A DNA stretch of 64,000 nt from an uncultured bacterium (GCA_937863685.1 CALMGM010000005.1:806001-870000); one strand, 5' to 3'. Shown: positions 1 to 9,105, numbered from the stretch's first letter. The notes: generated by a model from the letters alone, not told the origin. Numbers and translations are program-made.

Positions 1-1356
1 CAGATACACAAGCTGAACAGGCAAATTGAGGCTACCAAGAACAAACTGGTGGAGGAACTGGCCAACATCAGCCGGGGGGGCCAGGCCAAGCCCATGCCGG
101 AGATGTCCGACCTGCTGGCCCAGATCCCGCCCCTCCAGATAGAGTTGATCTCCCTGGAGGCCAGGGAGCTGGCCATCCGTGATTTCAGCACCGGCTACGA
201 GAGAGACCTTTCCAAGCTGCCCTACAAGGAGCTGGAACTGACCCGCCTGCTGCGAGCCAAAGATGTCAACGAGAACATCTACAAGATGCTGCTGGAAAAA
301 TACGAAGAGGCCAAGATCACCGAGGCCGGCAAGATCGGCAATGTCCGGGTGATCGATCCGGCCAAGGAGCCGCTTTCGCCCATCAAGCCACGCAAGGCCT
401 TGAACCTGCTGATCGGACTGGTTGTCGGGCTGGTGCTGGGGGTGGGCCTGTCATTCTTCCTGGATTCCATGGACAATTCGGTCAAGACCGCCGAGGAGAT
501 CGAGACCAACTTCGGGATACCGGTGCTGGGGCTGATACCCAGCATCCAGGCCGAGGGCCCCCGCAAGAAAAAGAAGAACGGCCGGGACGAGATATCTAAG
601 ATCGCCTCTACATTGGTGACCAAATACACCCCCCGCTCGCCCATCTCCGAGGCCTACCGGGCCATCCGGACCAATATCCAGTTCTCCAAGATAGACGCCC
701 CGCTGCGCTCCATCGTGGTGACCTCGGCCGCTCCGTCGGAGGGTAAGTCCACCACCGTGGCCAACCTGGCCTTCACCACCGCTCTGGCCGGGGCCAAGAC
801 ACTGCTGATAGACGCCGACCTGCGGCGCCCGGTGGTCCACTCGCTTTTCGGGCTGGAGCGGGAACCGGGCATGACCAACATCCTGGCCGAGCGGCTGGCG
901 CCGGAGAAAGTTATCAAGCCCTCCGGGGTGGACAACCTGGACATCCTGACCTGCGGGGCCATACCCCCCAACCCCTCGGAGTTGTTGGGCTCCCAGAGGA
1001 TGAAAGAGCTGGTCCAGCAATTGAAGGCCAAGTACGACCTGGTGCTGTTCGACAGCCCGCCGGTGATCACGGTCACCGACACCGCGGTGCTGTCCAACCA
1101 GGTGGAGGGGGTGGTGCTGGTGGTGCTTTCCCACGGCACCGACCGCCGGGCCCTGGCCCGGGCCAAGAGCCTGCTGAGCAACGTCAACGCCAACATCCTG
1201 GGATCGATCCTCAACAAGATAGACCTGACCGGGATCGGCTCCAGCTACGATTACTACTATCATTACCATTATTACTATTACAGCGACGACGGCCAGAAGG
1301 TCAAGCGCAAGGGAAGATTCTGGGACATACTGCGGCCGGGGGGCAAGCGGGGATAG
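1..1356 (+). CDS. Wzz/BY-kinase polysaccharide co-polymerase, 5'-truncated
   Basis: The frame is open from base 1, so the true start lies outside the window; 451 residues are visible. It begins in the coiled coil of a Wzz-type periplasmic region, then has the Pro-rich segment and membrane helix typical of Wzz (PLSPIKPRKA followed by a Gly/Val/Leu stretch, around residues 120-150). A cytoplasmic BY-kinase domain follows, with Walker A (APSEGKST), Walker A' (LLIDADLRRP) and Walker B (LVLFDSPP). The C-terminus has a Tyr-rich cluster (YDYYYHYHYYYY), the usual autophosphorylation tail. Such fused proteins control chain length and export of exopolysaccharide at the inner membrane. A polysaccharide locus probably lies to the left. 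Family call is firm; the polysaccharide is unknown. Confidence 0.93.
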   Translation, partial: QIHKLNRQIEATKNKLVEELANISRGGQAKPMPEMSDLLAQIPPLQIELISLEARELAIRDFSTGYERDLSKLPYKELELTRLLRAKDVNENIYKMLLEKYEEAKITEAGKIGNVRVIDPAKEPLSPIKPRKALNLLIGLVVGLVLGVGLSFFLDSMDNSVKTAEEIETNFGIPVLGLIPSIQAEGPRKKKKNGRDEISKIASTLVTKYTPRSPISEAYRAIRTNIQFSKIDAPLRSIVVTSAAPSEGKSTTVANLAFTTALAGAKTLLIDADLRRPVVHSLFGLEREPGMTNILAERLAPEKVIKPSGVDNLDILTCGAIPPNPSELLGSQRMKELVQQLKAKYDLVLFDSPPVITVTDTAVLSNQVEGVVLVVLSHGTDRRALARAKSLLSNVNANILGSILNKIDLTGIGSSYDYYYHYHYYYYSDDGQKVKRKGRFWDILRPGGKRG

Positions 1357-1490
1357 CGGCGGCCGGTCGAATCTCATTCCGTTTCTCTAGATATATTTTT
1401 CGACGCCCTCAGTGCAGGTTCTCCGCTGAAGCATGGGGAATGATCGAAATAACTTCGCAACAATCAGTTAAAAACATTATATAACAATAA

Positions 1491-2498
1491 ATGCCTGACA
1501 TCAAAACAGCGGTAGTGGGCTGCGGCCAGTGGGGCATCAACCAGGCCCGGACCTACGCCAACCTGCCCGGGGCTTCTTTGGCCTGGCTGGTGGACGCCAG
1601 CCCCAAAAATCTCCAGCGGGCAAAAAATTTCTCCGAGACCGCCAAAACAGCCGGGGACCTTAAAGAGGCGCTGCAGGATAAAGATCTCCAAGCGGTGGTG
1701 ATCGCCACCAATTCCGAATCGCACCACACCCTGGCCAAAATGTCTTTGGAGGCCGGCAAGCATGTGATGGTGGAGAAGCCCCTGGCCCTGAATGTCAGGG
1801 ATGCCGAGGAGCTGGTGAAGATCGCCAAAGACCAGGACCTGATATTGATGACCGGCCACCTTCTGCTGTACCATCCGGCGGTCAGGTATTTAAAGGAACT
1901 GGTAAAATCAGGCGAGCTGGGACAGATACTGTACCTGTACTCCACCCGGGTCAACCTGGGCGCCATCCGCAAGAACGAGAACGCTTTATGGAGCCTGGCT
2001 CCCCACGACATCTCGGTGATGCTCTATTTGATGGACCAGAACCCGGACAAAGCCCTGGCCAACGGAAAATGTTTCCTGCAGAAGGGCATCGAAGATGTGG
2101 TGTTCTTCTCGCTGGATTTCCCCGGCGAGCAGGTGGCCCAGGCCCAGGTGAGCTGGCTGGATCCCCACAAGATCCGCAAGTTTACGGTGGTGGGCAGCAA
2201 AAAGATGGTGACCTTCGACGACATGGAGGCCACCGAGAAGATCAGGATCTACGACAAAGGGGTCAATCAGGAGAAACGCTACGGCAGTTACGATGAGGTG
2301 CTGACCTTAAGGGACGGAGACATACACATCCCGTATTTCAAGATGCAGGAGCCGCTCAAGATAGAGGCCAGTCATTTCATCGAGTGCATCAGGGAGCACA
2401 AGCAGCCCATAAGCGACGGGCAGAACGGGCTGGACGTGGTGAAGATCCTGGCGGCGGTGAGCCTTTCGCTGAAAGAGGAACGAGCGGTCAAGATATAA
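1491..2498 (+). CDS. Gfo/Idh/MocA family NAD(P)-dependent oxidoreductase
   Basis: 335 residues, normal length for the family. The N-terminal Rossmann fold starts with a glycine-rich segment (AVVGCGQWG). The family signature EKPLAL appears near residue 98, and the conserved His in LAPHD lies around residue 170. The family oxidises or reduces sugar hydroxyls, often on nucleotide sugars. Its position after a polysaccharide co-polymerase suggests a role in surface-sugar synthesis, which is inference. The ATG has no clear Shine-Dalgarno sequence. A rho-independent terminator follows within 70 bp. Confidence 0.9.
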   Translation: MPDIKTAVVGCGQWGINQARTYANLPGASLAWLVDASPKNLQRAKNFSETAKTAGDLKEALQDKDLQAVVIATNSESHHTLAKMSLEAGKHVMVEKPLALNVRDAEELVKIAKDQDLILMTGHLLLYHPAVRYLKELVKSGELGQILYLYSTRVNLGAIRKNENALWSLAPHDISVMLYLMDQNPDKALANGKCFLQKGIEDVVFFSLDFPGEQVAQAQVSWLDPHKIRKFTVVGSKKMVTFDDMEATEKIRIYDKGVNQEKRYGSYDEVLTLRDGDIHIPYFKMQEPLKIEASHFIECIREHKQPISDGQNGLDVVKILAAVSLSLKEERAVKI

Positions 2499-2543
2499 AG
2501 GCGGCCAGCCGCCGTGATCGATATAACATGATGATATTTTTTT

Positions 2544-2568
2544 AGCCGGTCTTACGACCGGTTTTTTC
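2544..2568 (+). terminator. Rho-independent terminator after the oxidoreductase
   Basis: CCGGTC-TTAC-GACCGG stem followed by six T residues, 46 bp after the stop codon. Confidence 0.85.
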
Positions 2569-2649
2569 ATTGCCGGGCGTTGATATCTTTTCCAATGCCA
2601 TGGGATCAGCAGAAAGAAAGGAAAAGCGGCGAGTTGGTTGGTTTGCTAT

Positions 2650-2672
2650 CTGTGACTCTGCGGTAAAATAAA
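2650..2672. repeat. Interspersed 'TTTGCGGTAAAATAA'-type repeat, degenerate copy
   Basis: Shares the CTGCGGTAAAATAAA core with segments at 28080-28113 and 31653-31685, and in inverted orientation at 37721-37749 and 61571-61598. The rest of the 2499-2809 gap shows only the terminator and AT-rich promoter-like sequence with two TATAAT motifs (2773-2778 and 2783-2788) that lack a convincing -35. Confidence 0.5.
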
Positions 2673-2809
2673 TCGGCGGCAAGCGACCAAAATTATGAAT
2701 ATTTAATGCTTGCTTTAAACCGGATGTTGTTATAAAATAAGATGTTAAAACATCTTTGCAGCTCTCGGACAATATAATCAATTATAATACCTTTTCAGGG
2801 AGGGATGCC

Positions 2810-4480
2810 ATGCCTGCGCCCAAAAAGAAAAAGACCTTACATGGAGCCGCCTACCGCCGGACGGCCCTGATGCCCACCGCCAAGAGCGAGCTCTCCAGCC
2901 TCAAGATGAAGCTGAAAGTGCTCCAGCGGGTCAACGAGATCGCCGCCAGCACCTTTGACGTCCAGCCCCTGTTGGACCGGGCCATGGACCTGGTGACCGA
3001 GATCGCGCCTTCCGAGGCCGGGTCTTTGCTGCTGCTGTCCTCCGACCGCAGCACCCTGAAATTCTCCATCGTCAAGGGGCCGGCCGCGGTCAAGCTGGAG
3101 GGGCTGGAGATCCCCATCGGGCAGGGCATCGCCGGCTGGGTGGCCAAGACCGGCATCCCGCTGATCGTCAACGATGTGGCCTCCGAGCCCAAGTGGAAGA
3201 AGGAGATCGCCGACAACGTGGAGTTTCCCACCCGCAGCATCCTGTGCGTGCCCTTAAAATCGCGGGCCGAGGTGATCGGAGTAGTGGAGCTGATCAACAA
3301 ACTGAGGGAGGAGGATTACAACGACGACGACCTGGAGATCATCGAGCTGCTGGGGGCCCACCTGTCCACCCTGATAGAGAACAGCCGGCTGTATTCCGAG
3401 GCCCGGGAGAAGGTGGACCGCATCACCGCCATGGCCGAGACCAGCGCGCTGATCTCCTCCTCGCTGGACGTGAAAAGGGTGCTGGAGACCGTGATGACGG
3501 TGGCCAAGGACGTCATCGACGCCGAAGCCTCGTCCATATTCCTGTACGACGAGGAGAAGCACGAGTTCTTCTTCGAGATCGCCACCGGCGAGGCCGGCGA
3601 TGCGGTCAAGCAGATAAGGGTACCCTGGGGCAAGGGGATGGTGGGCTGGGCGGCCGAGCACATGCAGACCCTGCTGGTGCCGGATGTCACCAAGGACCCC
3701 CGCTTTTATTCCAAGGTTGACGAGAAATCCAAATTCCAGACCCGCAACGCCATCACCGTGCCGCTTAAACCCAAGAACAAGCTGATCGGAGTGGCCCAGG
3801 TGCTGAACAAGAAGGGCGGGCTGTTCTCCCGGGAGGATGTGGAACTGTTCGAGACCCTGGCCCGCCAGGCGGCGGTGGCCATCGAGAACGCCAGCCTGTA
3901 CACCGACCTGCAGGAGCTGTTCCTGAATTCCATCCGCACCGTGGTCAGCCTGATCGACGCCAAGGACGACTACACCGCCGGCCATTCATCCCGGGTCACC
4001 AAATATGCCCTGATGATCGCCGACCAGCTGGGCTTTGCCACCGAGGACCGCAAGCGGCTGGAGCTGGCGGCCCTGCTGCACGACGTGGGCAAGATCGGGA
4101 TGCCGGATGCCATATTGAAGAAGCCGTCGGGCCTGACCCCGGAGGAATTCGCCATCGTCAAGGATCACCCCAACAAGGGGGCCGAGGCCCTGGAGCCCAT
4201 CAAGCAGATGAAGGAGATCATCCCCGGAGTGCGCTATCACCACGAGAAGCTGAACGGCAAGGGATACCCGGCCGGGCTTAGCGGTGAACAGGTGCCGATG
4301 GACGCCCAGATCATCTGCGTGGGGGATTCTTATGATGCCATGAACTCCGACCGGCCCTACCGTAAAGGGCTGGGAATGGAGGAATCGGTCCGAAGATTGC
4401 GCCAGGACAGCGGGACCCAGTTCAATCCCAAACTGGTGGAAGCATTTGTAGCAGCTTTGGAAAAGGAGGAAGGTAAATGA
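2810..4480 (+). CDS. GAF-GAF-HD-GYP domain protein, probable cyclic-di-GMP phosphodiesterase
   Basis: 556 residues from the ATG at 2810, chosen over an upstream in-frame codon because CAGGGAGG lies about 7 nt before it. After a Lys-rich start there are two GAF domains (about 40-190 and 205-355) and a C-terminal HD-GYP domain (about 370-545). The metal-binding HD (LLHDVGK, near 424) and the signature HHEKLNGKGYP (near 475-487) are both intact. HD-GYP enzymes hydrolyse cyclic di-GMP; the GAF domains probably sense a small ligand. There is no membrane segment, so it is cytoplasmic. Its stop overlaps the start of the adjacent CHASE2 cyclase by 4 nt (ATGA), so the two are translationally coupled and link two second messengers. 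Confidence 0.92.
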   Translation: MPAPKKKKTLHGAAYRRTALMPTAKSELSSLKMKLKVLQRVNEIAASTFDVQPLLDRAMDLVTEIAPSEAGSLLLLSSDRSTLKFSIVKGPAAVKLEGLEIPIGQGIAGWVAKTGIPLIVNDVASEPKWKKEIADNVEFPTRSILCVPLKSRAEVIGVVELINKLREEDYNDDDLEIIELLGAHLSTLIENSRLYSEAREKVDRITAMAETSALISSSLDVKRVLETVMTVAKDVIDAEASSIFLYDEEKHEFFFEIATGEAGDAVKQIRVPWGKGMVGWAAEHMQTLLVPDVTKDPRFYSKVDEKSKFQTRNAITVPLKPKNKLIGVAQVLNKKGGLFSREDVELFETLARQAAVAIENASLYTDLQELFLNSIRTVVSLIDAKDDYTAGHSSRVTKYALMIADQLGFATEDRKRLELAALLHDVGKIGMPDAILKKPSGLTPEEFAIVKDHPNKGAEALEPIKQMKEIIPGVRYHHEKLNGKGYPAGLSGEQVPMDAQIICVGDSYDAMNSDRPYRKGLGMEESVRRLRQDSGTQFNPKLVEAFVAALEKEEGK

Positions 4481-6750
4481 GCAATGCCATAAGAAGCAAG
4501 AAGACCACCGGGGCCCTGGTGGGCATCGGCGTGGTGGCGGCGGTGCTGGCCATTTCTTATCTGTTTCCCGGGCTGTTCCAGGGAATGGAGAACAAGACCT
4601 ACGACCTGCGGTATCGACTGAGGGTGGGGCAGATGGGAGAGCAGGACATAGATGATGTCATCATAGTGGACATCGACGACCAGTCATTGGCCAAGCTGGG
4701 ACGTTTCTACAACTGGCCCCGGCTGTATCACGCCAAGGTGGCGGACTATCTGGCTCAGGGCGGGGCTGCGGCAGTGGCCTTTGACATCTTTTTTGTGGAG
4801 AGCGACAGCTTGATGCCCGACGTTGTCCAGCTGTTTGAGGACGCCAAGACCGAGAACATCGCGTCACAGTTAAAGGACCTGAAGATACCGCTTAAGCCGG
4901 CCCAGATCACCTCGACCATAGATGCGGTGCTTTACTCATGGGGATACGATCTTGATTTTGCCGATGCCACCAGGTCCAGCGGCAATGTCTACTTCCCCTT
5001 CTACCTTACTACCGGCGAACCAAACGACAGCTCTGACCTTAACACCCGTAAATATTCCTACGCTCTTCCGGCCGACGTAACCGAAAAGTTCAAATACCTT
5101 AACATTGCCGGTGACCTGTATCAGGTGGCCAGCATTTTCCCGCCGGTGCCGGTCCTGCTGGGATCGGCCAGGGGGACAGGGTATTACAATATCGAACTTG
5201 ACGAGGACGGAACAGCCCGCAGGATCCCATTGTTTATGGCCCTCAACGAACACAGCTATCCATCAATGGACTTTCAGATAATCCTGGATAAAATGGGGGT
5301 CGGCAAAGATAAAATTACCGTCGAGCTGGGCCAGTATATAAAATGCGGCGACAAGATAAAGATACCCATTGATAACGAAGGCCGGATGCTGATCACCTAT
5401 TTCGGTCAGTTCAAAAAATTCCGGTACATATCCTATTCCGATGTGTTGATGGAACTGGTGCCGGCCGAGTATTTCAAGGACAAGATCGTGATCATCGGAG
5501 CCACCGCCGCCGGCCTGATGGACCTGCGGGTGGTGCCGTTCTCCAACCAGTTTCCCGGACCGGAGATCCATGCCAACATCATGGAGACCCTGCTGACCGG
5601 GCGGTTTGTGAAGGTGATCCCCTGGCATATACAGCTGGCCCTGCTGATAGCAATCGGCCTGCTGACGGTGTTCGTTTCTTTAAAATTCAAACCCATCAAC
5701 GCCGGGCTGATCCTGACCGGACTGGTGGTGGCTTATTTTGTGGCCGCCACTGCGCTGTTCGACAAATCGCTGATCTGGGTCGAAATGGTGCGGCCGCTGG
5801 CGGTGGTGCTGTTCACTAACATGGCCATCCTGGGCTACCGCTACCTGACCGAGGAGAAACAGAAGGTCTGGATCAAGAACATGTTCCAGGGATACATGTC
5901 CAAGGACCTGGTGGACAAGATCATGGCCAACCCCGAGATGCTGCTGATGGGCGGGGACAAGAAGGAGGTCACCGTCTTCTTCTCGGACATCAAGGGTTTC
6001 TCCTCATTCTCAGAGAAGCTGGGAACCCCGGAGCGGCTGATCGCCCTGATCAACGAGTACCTGGGGGCCATGTCCGACGTGGTGCTGGAATACGGGGGCT
6101 ACATCAGCAAGTACGAGGGCGACGCCATCATGGCCTTCTGGGGCGCCCCCACCGATGACCCCAAGCATGCCGAGACCGCCATCAAGTGCGTCTGGGCCAT
6201 GAACCAGCGGCTTAAAGTGCTGAACGCCGACCTGGCCAAGCGCAGCATGCCGGACCTTTTCACCCGGTTCGGACTGAACACCGGCCTGGTGACGGTGGGC
6301 AACGTGGGCTCGGAAAAGAAGAAGAGCTACACCGCCATGGGCGATTCTATCAACCTGGGCTCGCGGCTGGAGGGGGCCAACAAGGAATACGGCACCGCCA
6401 TCATGATGTCGGAGTTCACCTACGCCAAGGTCAAGGGCCTGTACCCGGTGCGGGAGCTGGACATGCTGAGGGTGGTGGGCAAGGAACAGCCGGTGCGGGT
6501 GTACGAACTGCTGGGGATTTCCGAGGCCGACGTGCCGGAGAAGAAGAAGAAGGCGGTGGAGATATATCTGAAGGGACTGGAGGAATACCGGGCCAAGAAC
6601 TGGGATGCCGCCATCGCCCTGTTCAGGCAGGCTCTGGAGGTGGACCCCGAGGACGGGCCCAGCCAGACCTATATCGGCCGCTGCGAGGACTTCAAGGTCC
6701 TGCCTCCGCCGGAGAACTGGGACGGCGTGTTCGTGATGAAGACCAAGTAG
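4477..6750 (+). CDS. CHASE2-domain class III adenylate/guanylate cyclase with C-terminal TPR
   Basis: 757 residues. An N-terminal membrane helix is followed by an extracytoplasmic CHASE2 domain (about 40-370), two or three membrane helices (about 380-455) and a class III cyclase domain (about 485-665). The two metal-binding aspartates are visible in FFSDIKGFSS and KYEGDAIMAF, and the transition-state Asn/Arg in YTAMGDSINLGSR. A short TPR-like segment lies near 695-740. It makes cAMP (or cGMP) in response to an external signal. It overlaps the upstream HD-GYP gene by 4 nt and is probably cotranscribed with it. The choice between ATP and GTP is not settled by sequence alone. Confidence 0.93.
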   Translation: MSNAIRSKKTTGALVGIGVVAAVLAISYLFPGLFQGMENKTYDLRYRLRVGQMGEQDIDDVIIVDIDDQSLAKLGRFYNWPRLYHAKVADYLAQGGAAAVAFDIFFVESDSLMPDVVQLFEDAKTENIASQLKDLKIPLKPAQITSTIDAVLYSWGYDLDFADATRSSGNVYFPFYLTTGEPNDSSDLNTRKYSYALPADVTEKFKYLNIAGDLYQVASIFPPVPVLLGSARGTGYYNIELDEDGTARRIPLFMALNEHSYPSMDFQIILDKMGVGKDKITVELGQYIKCGDKIKIPIDNEGRMLITYFGQFKKFRYISYSDVLMELVPAEYFKDKIVIIGATAAGLMDLRVVPFSNQFPGPEIHANIMETLLTGRFVKVIPWHIQLALLIAIGLLTVFVSLKFKPINAGLILTGLVVAYFVAATALFDKSLIWVEMVRPLAVVLFTNMAILGYRYLTEEKQKVWIKNMFQGYMSKDLVDKIMANPEMLLMGGDKKEVTVFFSDIKGFSSFSEKLGTPERLIALINEYLGAMSDVVLEYGGYISKYEGDAIMAFWGAPTDDPKHAETAIKCVWAMNQRLKVLNADLAKRSMPDLFTRFGLNTGLVTVGNVGSEKKKSYTAMGDSINLGSRLEGANKEYGTAIMMSEFTYAKVKGLYPVRELDMLRVVGKEQPVRVYELLGISEADVPEKKKKAVEIYLKGLEEYRAKNWDAAIALFRQALEVDPEDGPSQTYIGRCEDFKVLPPPENWDGVFVMKTK

Positions 6751-6763
6751 ACCTCTTTCAGAT

Positions 6764-6803
6764 GATCCCCTCCTTGAGCAAGGAGGGGACAAAGGGGTGG
6801 TCT
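6764..6803 (+). repeat. Palindromic mini-element, family 1, copy a
   Basis: Stem CCCCTCCTT-GAGC-AAGGAGGGG followed by ACAAAGGGGTGGTCT. All 40 bp are identical to copy c at 7741-7780. It lies just upstream of the DUF559 gene, in the opposite orientation to copy b on the gene's far side. Confidence 0.85.
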
Positions 6804-6826
6804 AAAAGGCTGTGGAGTGACTCTGT

Positions 6827-7183
6827 ATGGCGCAATTGTACAATAAACCAGAATACAAACCTGTAAGAAAATTCCTGCGCAACAATTCAACAAAAGCCGA
6901 GATAATCCTCTGGCGATTTTTAAAGAAAAAACAGATAGACGGCTTTAAATTCAGAAGGCAGCATAGCGTTGGAAGTTTCATCGTAGACTTTTATTGCCCG
7001 GAAAAGAGACTGGCTATAGAGTTGGACGGGGACGTTCATGAAGTAGATAAGCAAGCAGCTTATGACAGGGTCAGGCAGAGAAAGATCGAGTCTCTGGGAA
7101 TAAAAGTGTTAAGATTTACCAATGAAAACGTTATACAAAACGTTGAGGATGTGTTGAAGGCTATTGTGGCTGAAGTTTGTTGA
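6827..7183 (+). CDS. DUF559 family protein (Vsr-like PD-(D/E)XK endonuclease domain)
   Basis: 118 residues, the usual length for stand-alone DUF559 proteins. The fold signature is complete: E25 in TKAEIILWR, D54 in FIVDFYC, then E65-x-D67 in AIELDGDVHE with H71, matching the very-short-patch-repair (Vsr) nuclease core. The family's role is not established. The gene sits between two inverted copies of a palindromic mini-element (6764-6803 and 7182-7220), and its TGA stop overlaps the second copy. That arrangement suggests the nuclease and repeats belong together, as transposase and REP do in RAYT systems; this is inference. Confidence 0.85.
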   Translation: MAQLYNKPEYKPVRKFLRNNSTKAEIILWRFLKKKQIDGFKFRRQHSVGSFIVDFYCPEKRLAIELDGDVHEVDKQAAYDRVRQRKIESLGIKVLRFTNENVIQNVEDVLKAIVAEVC

Positions 7184-7220
7184 CCACCCCCTACCCCCTC
7201 CTTGAATAAGGAGGGGATGA
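7182..7220 (-). repeat. Palindromic mini-element, family 1, copy b (inverted)
   Basis: Read on the minus strand it gives ATCCCCTCCTT-ATTC-AAGGAGGGGG, then TAGGGGTGGTC. It is the only copy in the window in this orientation. It overlaps the stop codon of the DUF559 gene. Confidence 0.82.
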
Positions 7221-7247
7221 TAAAAAAATTCATATTGTGAGGGTGAT

Positions 7248-7715
7248 ATGAAAAAAATAATTATTTTTACATGTTTGTTTTGGCTTCATAGTGTTTTGCT
7301 GTATGCTCAACAAACCGACACCACTTTGGTAAAAACAGACACCTTGCCAAAATATGGGACGTTAAAAGTGATTGTTTTGGATTCTGATACTAAAGAAACC
7401 TTGCCGGGAGTGATGGTTATGCTTCAAGGATTTAGTGATACATTAAATACTGATTTGGAAGGACAATGTACAATTAATAATATTGTCCCGGGAAAATATA
7501 TGATATTTTCAAGGATGTTAGGATACCGTCCTTTATTGACAGATAAAGTTAATATTGAAGAAAGTTGCTCAACAACAGTGTTGGTTAAATTAAAAGCAAC
7601 TCAGGTAGAAGCCCTTGGTATGGTTGATTATCCTACGATGGTGCAACCTGACAAAACATCTTCATATCATGTTTATACCGCCGGTGAAATAAAACGATAC
7701 CCCAGTAAACCGTAA
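7248..7715 (+). CDS. Short secreted protein with carboxypeptidase-regulatory-like domain
   Basis: 155 residues, visibly AT-rich beside its GC-rich neighbours. A signal peptide (MKKIIIFTCLFWLHSVLLYAQ) is followed by a carboxypeptidase-regulatory-like beta sandwich (GTLKVIVLDSDTKETLPGVMV through about residue 110). The protein stops 11 residues into what looks like a TonB-receptor plug start (YTAGEIKRYPSKP). The paralogue at 9129 ends at the same motif. The Shine-Dalgarno GAGGGTG precedes the ATG. It may be a truncated outer-membrane receptor or a genuine short periplasmic protein. It lies between mini-element copies b and c. Confidence 0.7.
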   Translation: MKKIIIFTCLFWLHSVLLYAQQTDTTLVKTDTLPKYGTLKVIVLDSDTKETLPGVMVMLQGFSDTLNTDLEGQCTINNIVPGKYMIFSRMLGYRPLLTDKVNIEESCSTTVLVKLKATQVEALGMVDYPTMVQPDKTSSYHVYTAGEIKRYPSKP

Positions 7716-7740
7716 TATTTTAGGGAAAAACCACCATAAT

Positions 7741-7780
7741 GATCCCCTCCTTGAGCAAGGAGGGGACAAAGGGGTGGTCT
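7741..7780 (+). repeat. Palindromic mini-element, family 1, copy c
   Basis: Same 40 bp as copy a. Upstream ACCACC (7730-7735) can pair with the GGTGGT at the 3' side, giving a longer imperfect inverted repeat. Confidence 0.85.
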
Positions 7781-7802
7781 GAAATATCAATCTGACAAAT
7801 AA

Positions 7803-9062
7803 ATGACGACTGAAAAAAGCCAGGCTTACGACGTATTAAAGATCCCCGACTTCCGGAAATTCCTATTCGGCCGGTTCTTTGTCACCATCTCCATCCAGAT
7901 GACCGCGGTCATCGTGGGCTGGCAGATCTACCAGATAACCAAGGATCCCATGGCCCTGGGCCTGCTGGGCCTGGCCGAGGCGGCTTCTTTCTTCACCGTG
8001 GCCATGTTCGCCGGGCACGTGGCCGACATCGTCGACCGCAGGAAGATATTGATCGTCACCAATTTCCTGCTGCTGCTGGGCGGGGCGGCCCTGCTGCTGC
8101 TCAGCCTGAAGCACTCGCACATCCTGCGGAACAAGGGGGTCTTTCCCATCTACGCGGTGATGTTCTTCCTGGGGGCGGTAAGGGGCTTCGTCTATCCGGC
8201 CAACGTAGCCATCGCCGCCCAGATCGTGCCCCGCAGCATGTATCCCCGCTCCTCGGCCTGGACCAGCCTGGTGTGGCAGATCGCGGCGGTGTCCGGCCCG
8301 GCCATCGGGGGATTGATCTACGGATTCTTCGGGGTCAGCGCCGCCTATATGACGGCCATCTGTTCTGCCCTGGTAAGCTTCGCCGCCTTCCTGAACATCC
8401 GGAGCTACCCCATCACCGGCCCCCGGACCAAGGAGCCGGTAATGAAGAGTCTGTCCACCGGGATCCGGTTCGTCTTCAAACACCAGCTGCTGCTTTCGGC
8501 CATGTCGCTGGACATGTTCGCGGTGCTGTTCGGAGGGGCGCTGGCCATCCTGCCGATGTTCGCGGCCGATGTGCTGAACACCGGCCCCAGGGGGCTGGGT
8601 TTCCTGAGGGCCGCCCCGGCGGTGGGCGCCATGGTGATGTCATTGTGGCTGGCCCACCACCCGCCGGTCAAGAGCGCCGGCAAGAAACTGCTGTGGGTGG
8701 TGGCGGGCTTTGGGCTGTGTATGGCCGGCTTTGCTTTGTCCCGGAATTTCTACCTGGCCTTCTTGATGCTGGCCCTGTCCGGGCTGTTCGATAACATCAG
8801 CGTGGTGATCCGCTCCACCATAGTCCAGCTGTACACCCCGGACAACATGCGGGGCCGGGTGGCCTCGGTCAACAGCGTGTTCATAGGATCCTCCAACGAG
8901 ATCGGGGCCTTCGAGTCCGGGGCGGCGGCCAAGCTGATGGGCCTGGTGCCGTCCCTGCTGTTCAACAGCGGAATGACCCTGGCGGTGGCCGCCGCGGTGG
9001 CCCGGCTGGCGCCCAAGCTGAGGAAACTGGACTTAAGGGAGCACATGGAACAGACAGAATAA
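7803..9062 (+). CDS. MFS transporter (EntS-like group)
   Basis: 419 residues with about twelve hydrophobic segments. The N-terminus lies on the cytoplasmic side, and the motif A-like loop GHVADIVDRRKILIV follows helix 2. The pattern (FRKFLFGRFF, FVYPANVAIAAQIVPRSMY) is that of the enterobactin-exporter-like MFS branch, inner-membrane drug or siderophore efflux carriers. The substrate cannot be told from sequence. It starts directly after mini-element copy c, with no strong Shine-Dalgarno sequence. Confidence 0.88.
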   Translation: MTTEKSQAYDVLKIPDFRKFLFGRFFVTISIQMTAVIVGWQIYQITKDPMALGLLGLAEAASFFTVAMFAGHVADIVDRRKILIVTNFLLLLGGAALLLLSLKHSHILRNKGVFPIYAVMFFLGAVRGFVYPANVAIAAQIVPRSMYPRSSAWTSLVWQIAAVSGPAIGGLIYGFFGVSAAYMTAICSALVSFAAFLNIRSYPITGPRTKEPVMKSLSTGIRFVFKHQLLLSAMSLDMFAVLFGGALAILPMFAADVLNTGPRGLGFLRAAPAVGAMVMSLWLAHHPPVKSAGKKLLWVVAGFGLCMAGFALSRNFYLAFLMLALSGLFDNISVVIRSTIVQLYTPDNMRGRVASVNSVFIGSSNEIGAFESGAAAKLMGLVPSLLFNSGMTLAVAAAVARLAPKLRKLDLREHMEQTE

Positions 9063-9063
9063 A

Positions 9064-9105
9064 CCTGCCACAGAGGCACAGAAACACGGAGGTGTGGGCA
9101 GGTAA
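9064..9105. repeat. Imperfect inverted repeat containing 'CACAGAGGCACAGAAACACGG'-like core
   Basis: CCTGCC at 9064 pairs with GGCAGG near 9097-9102, around an A/C-rich loop. It lies in the 66 bp between the MFS gene and the next ORF and could act as a weak terminator, although there is no T-run. Confidence 0.4.

Noticed and set aside
451-1377. Long antisense ORF opposite the BY-kinase gene (and similar ones opposite the HD-GYP, cyclase, leuC, CoA-transferase and IDH genes)
   Set aside because: High-GC shadow frames with His/Gly/Pro-rich translations and no starts; the plus or minus partner has clear domains.
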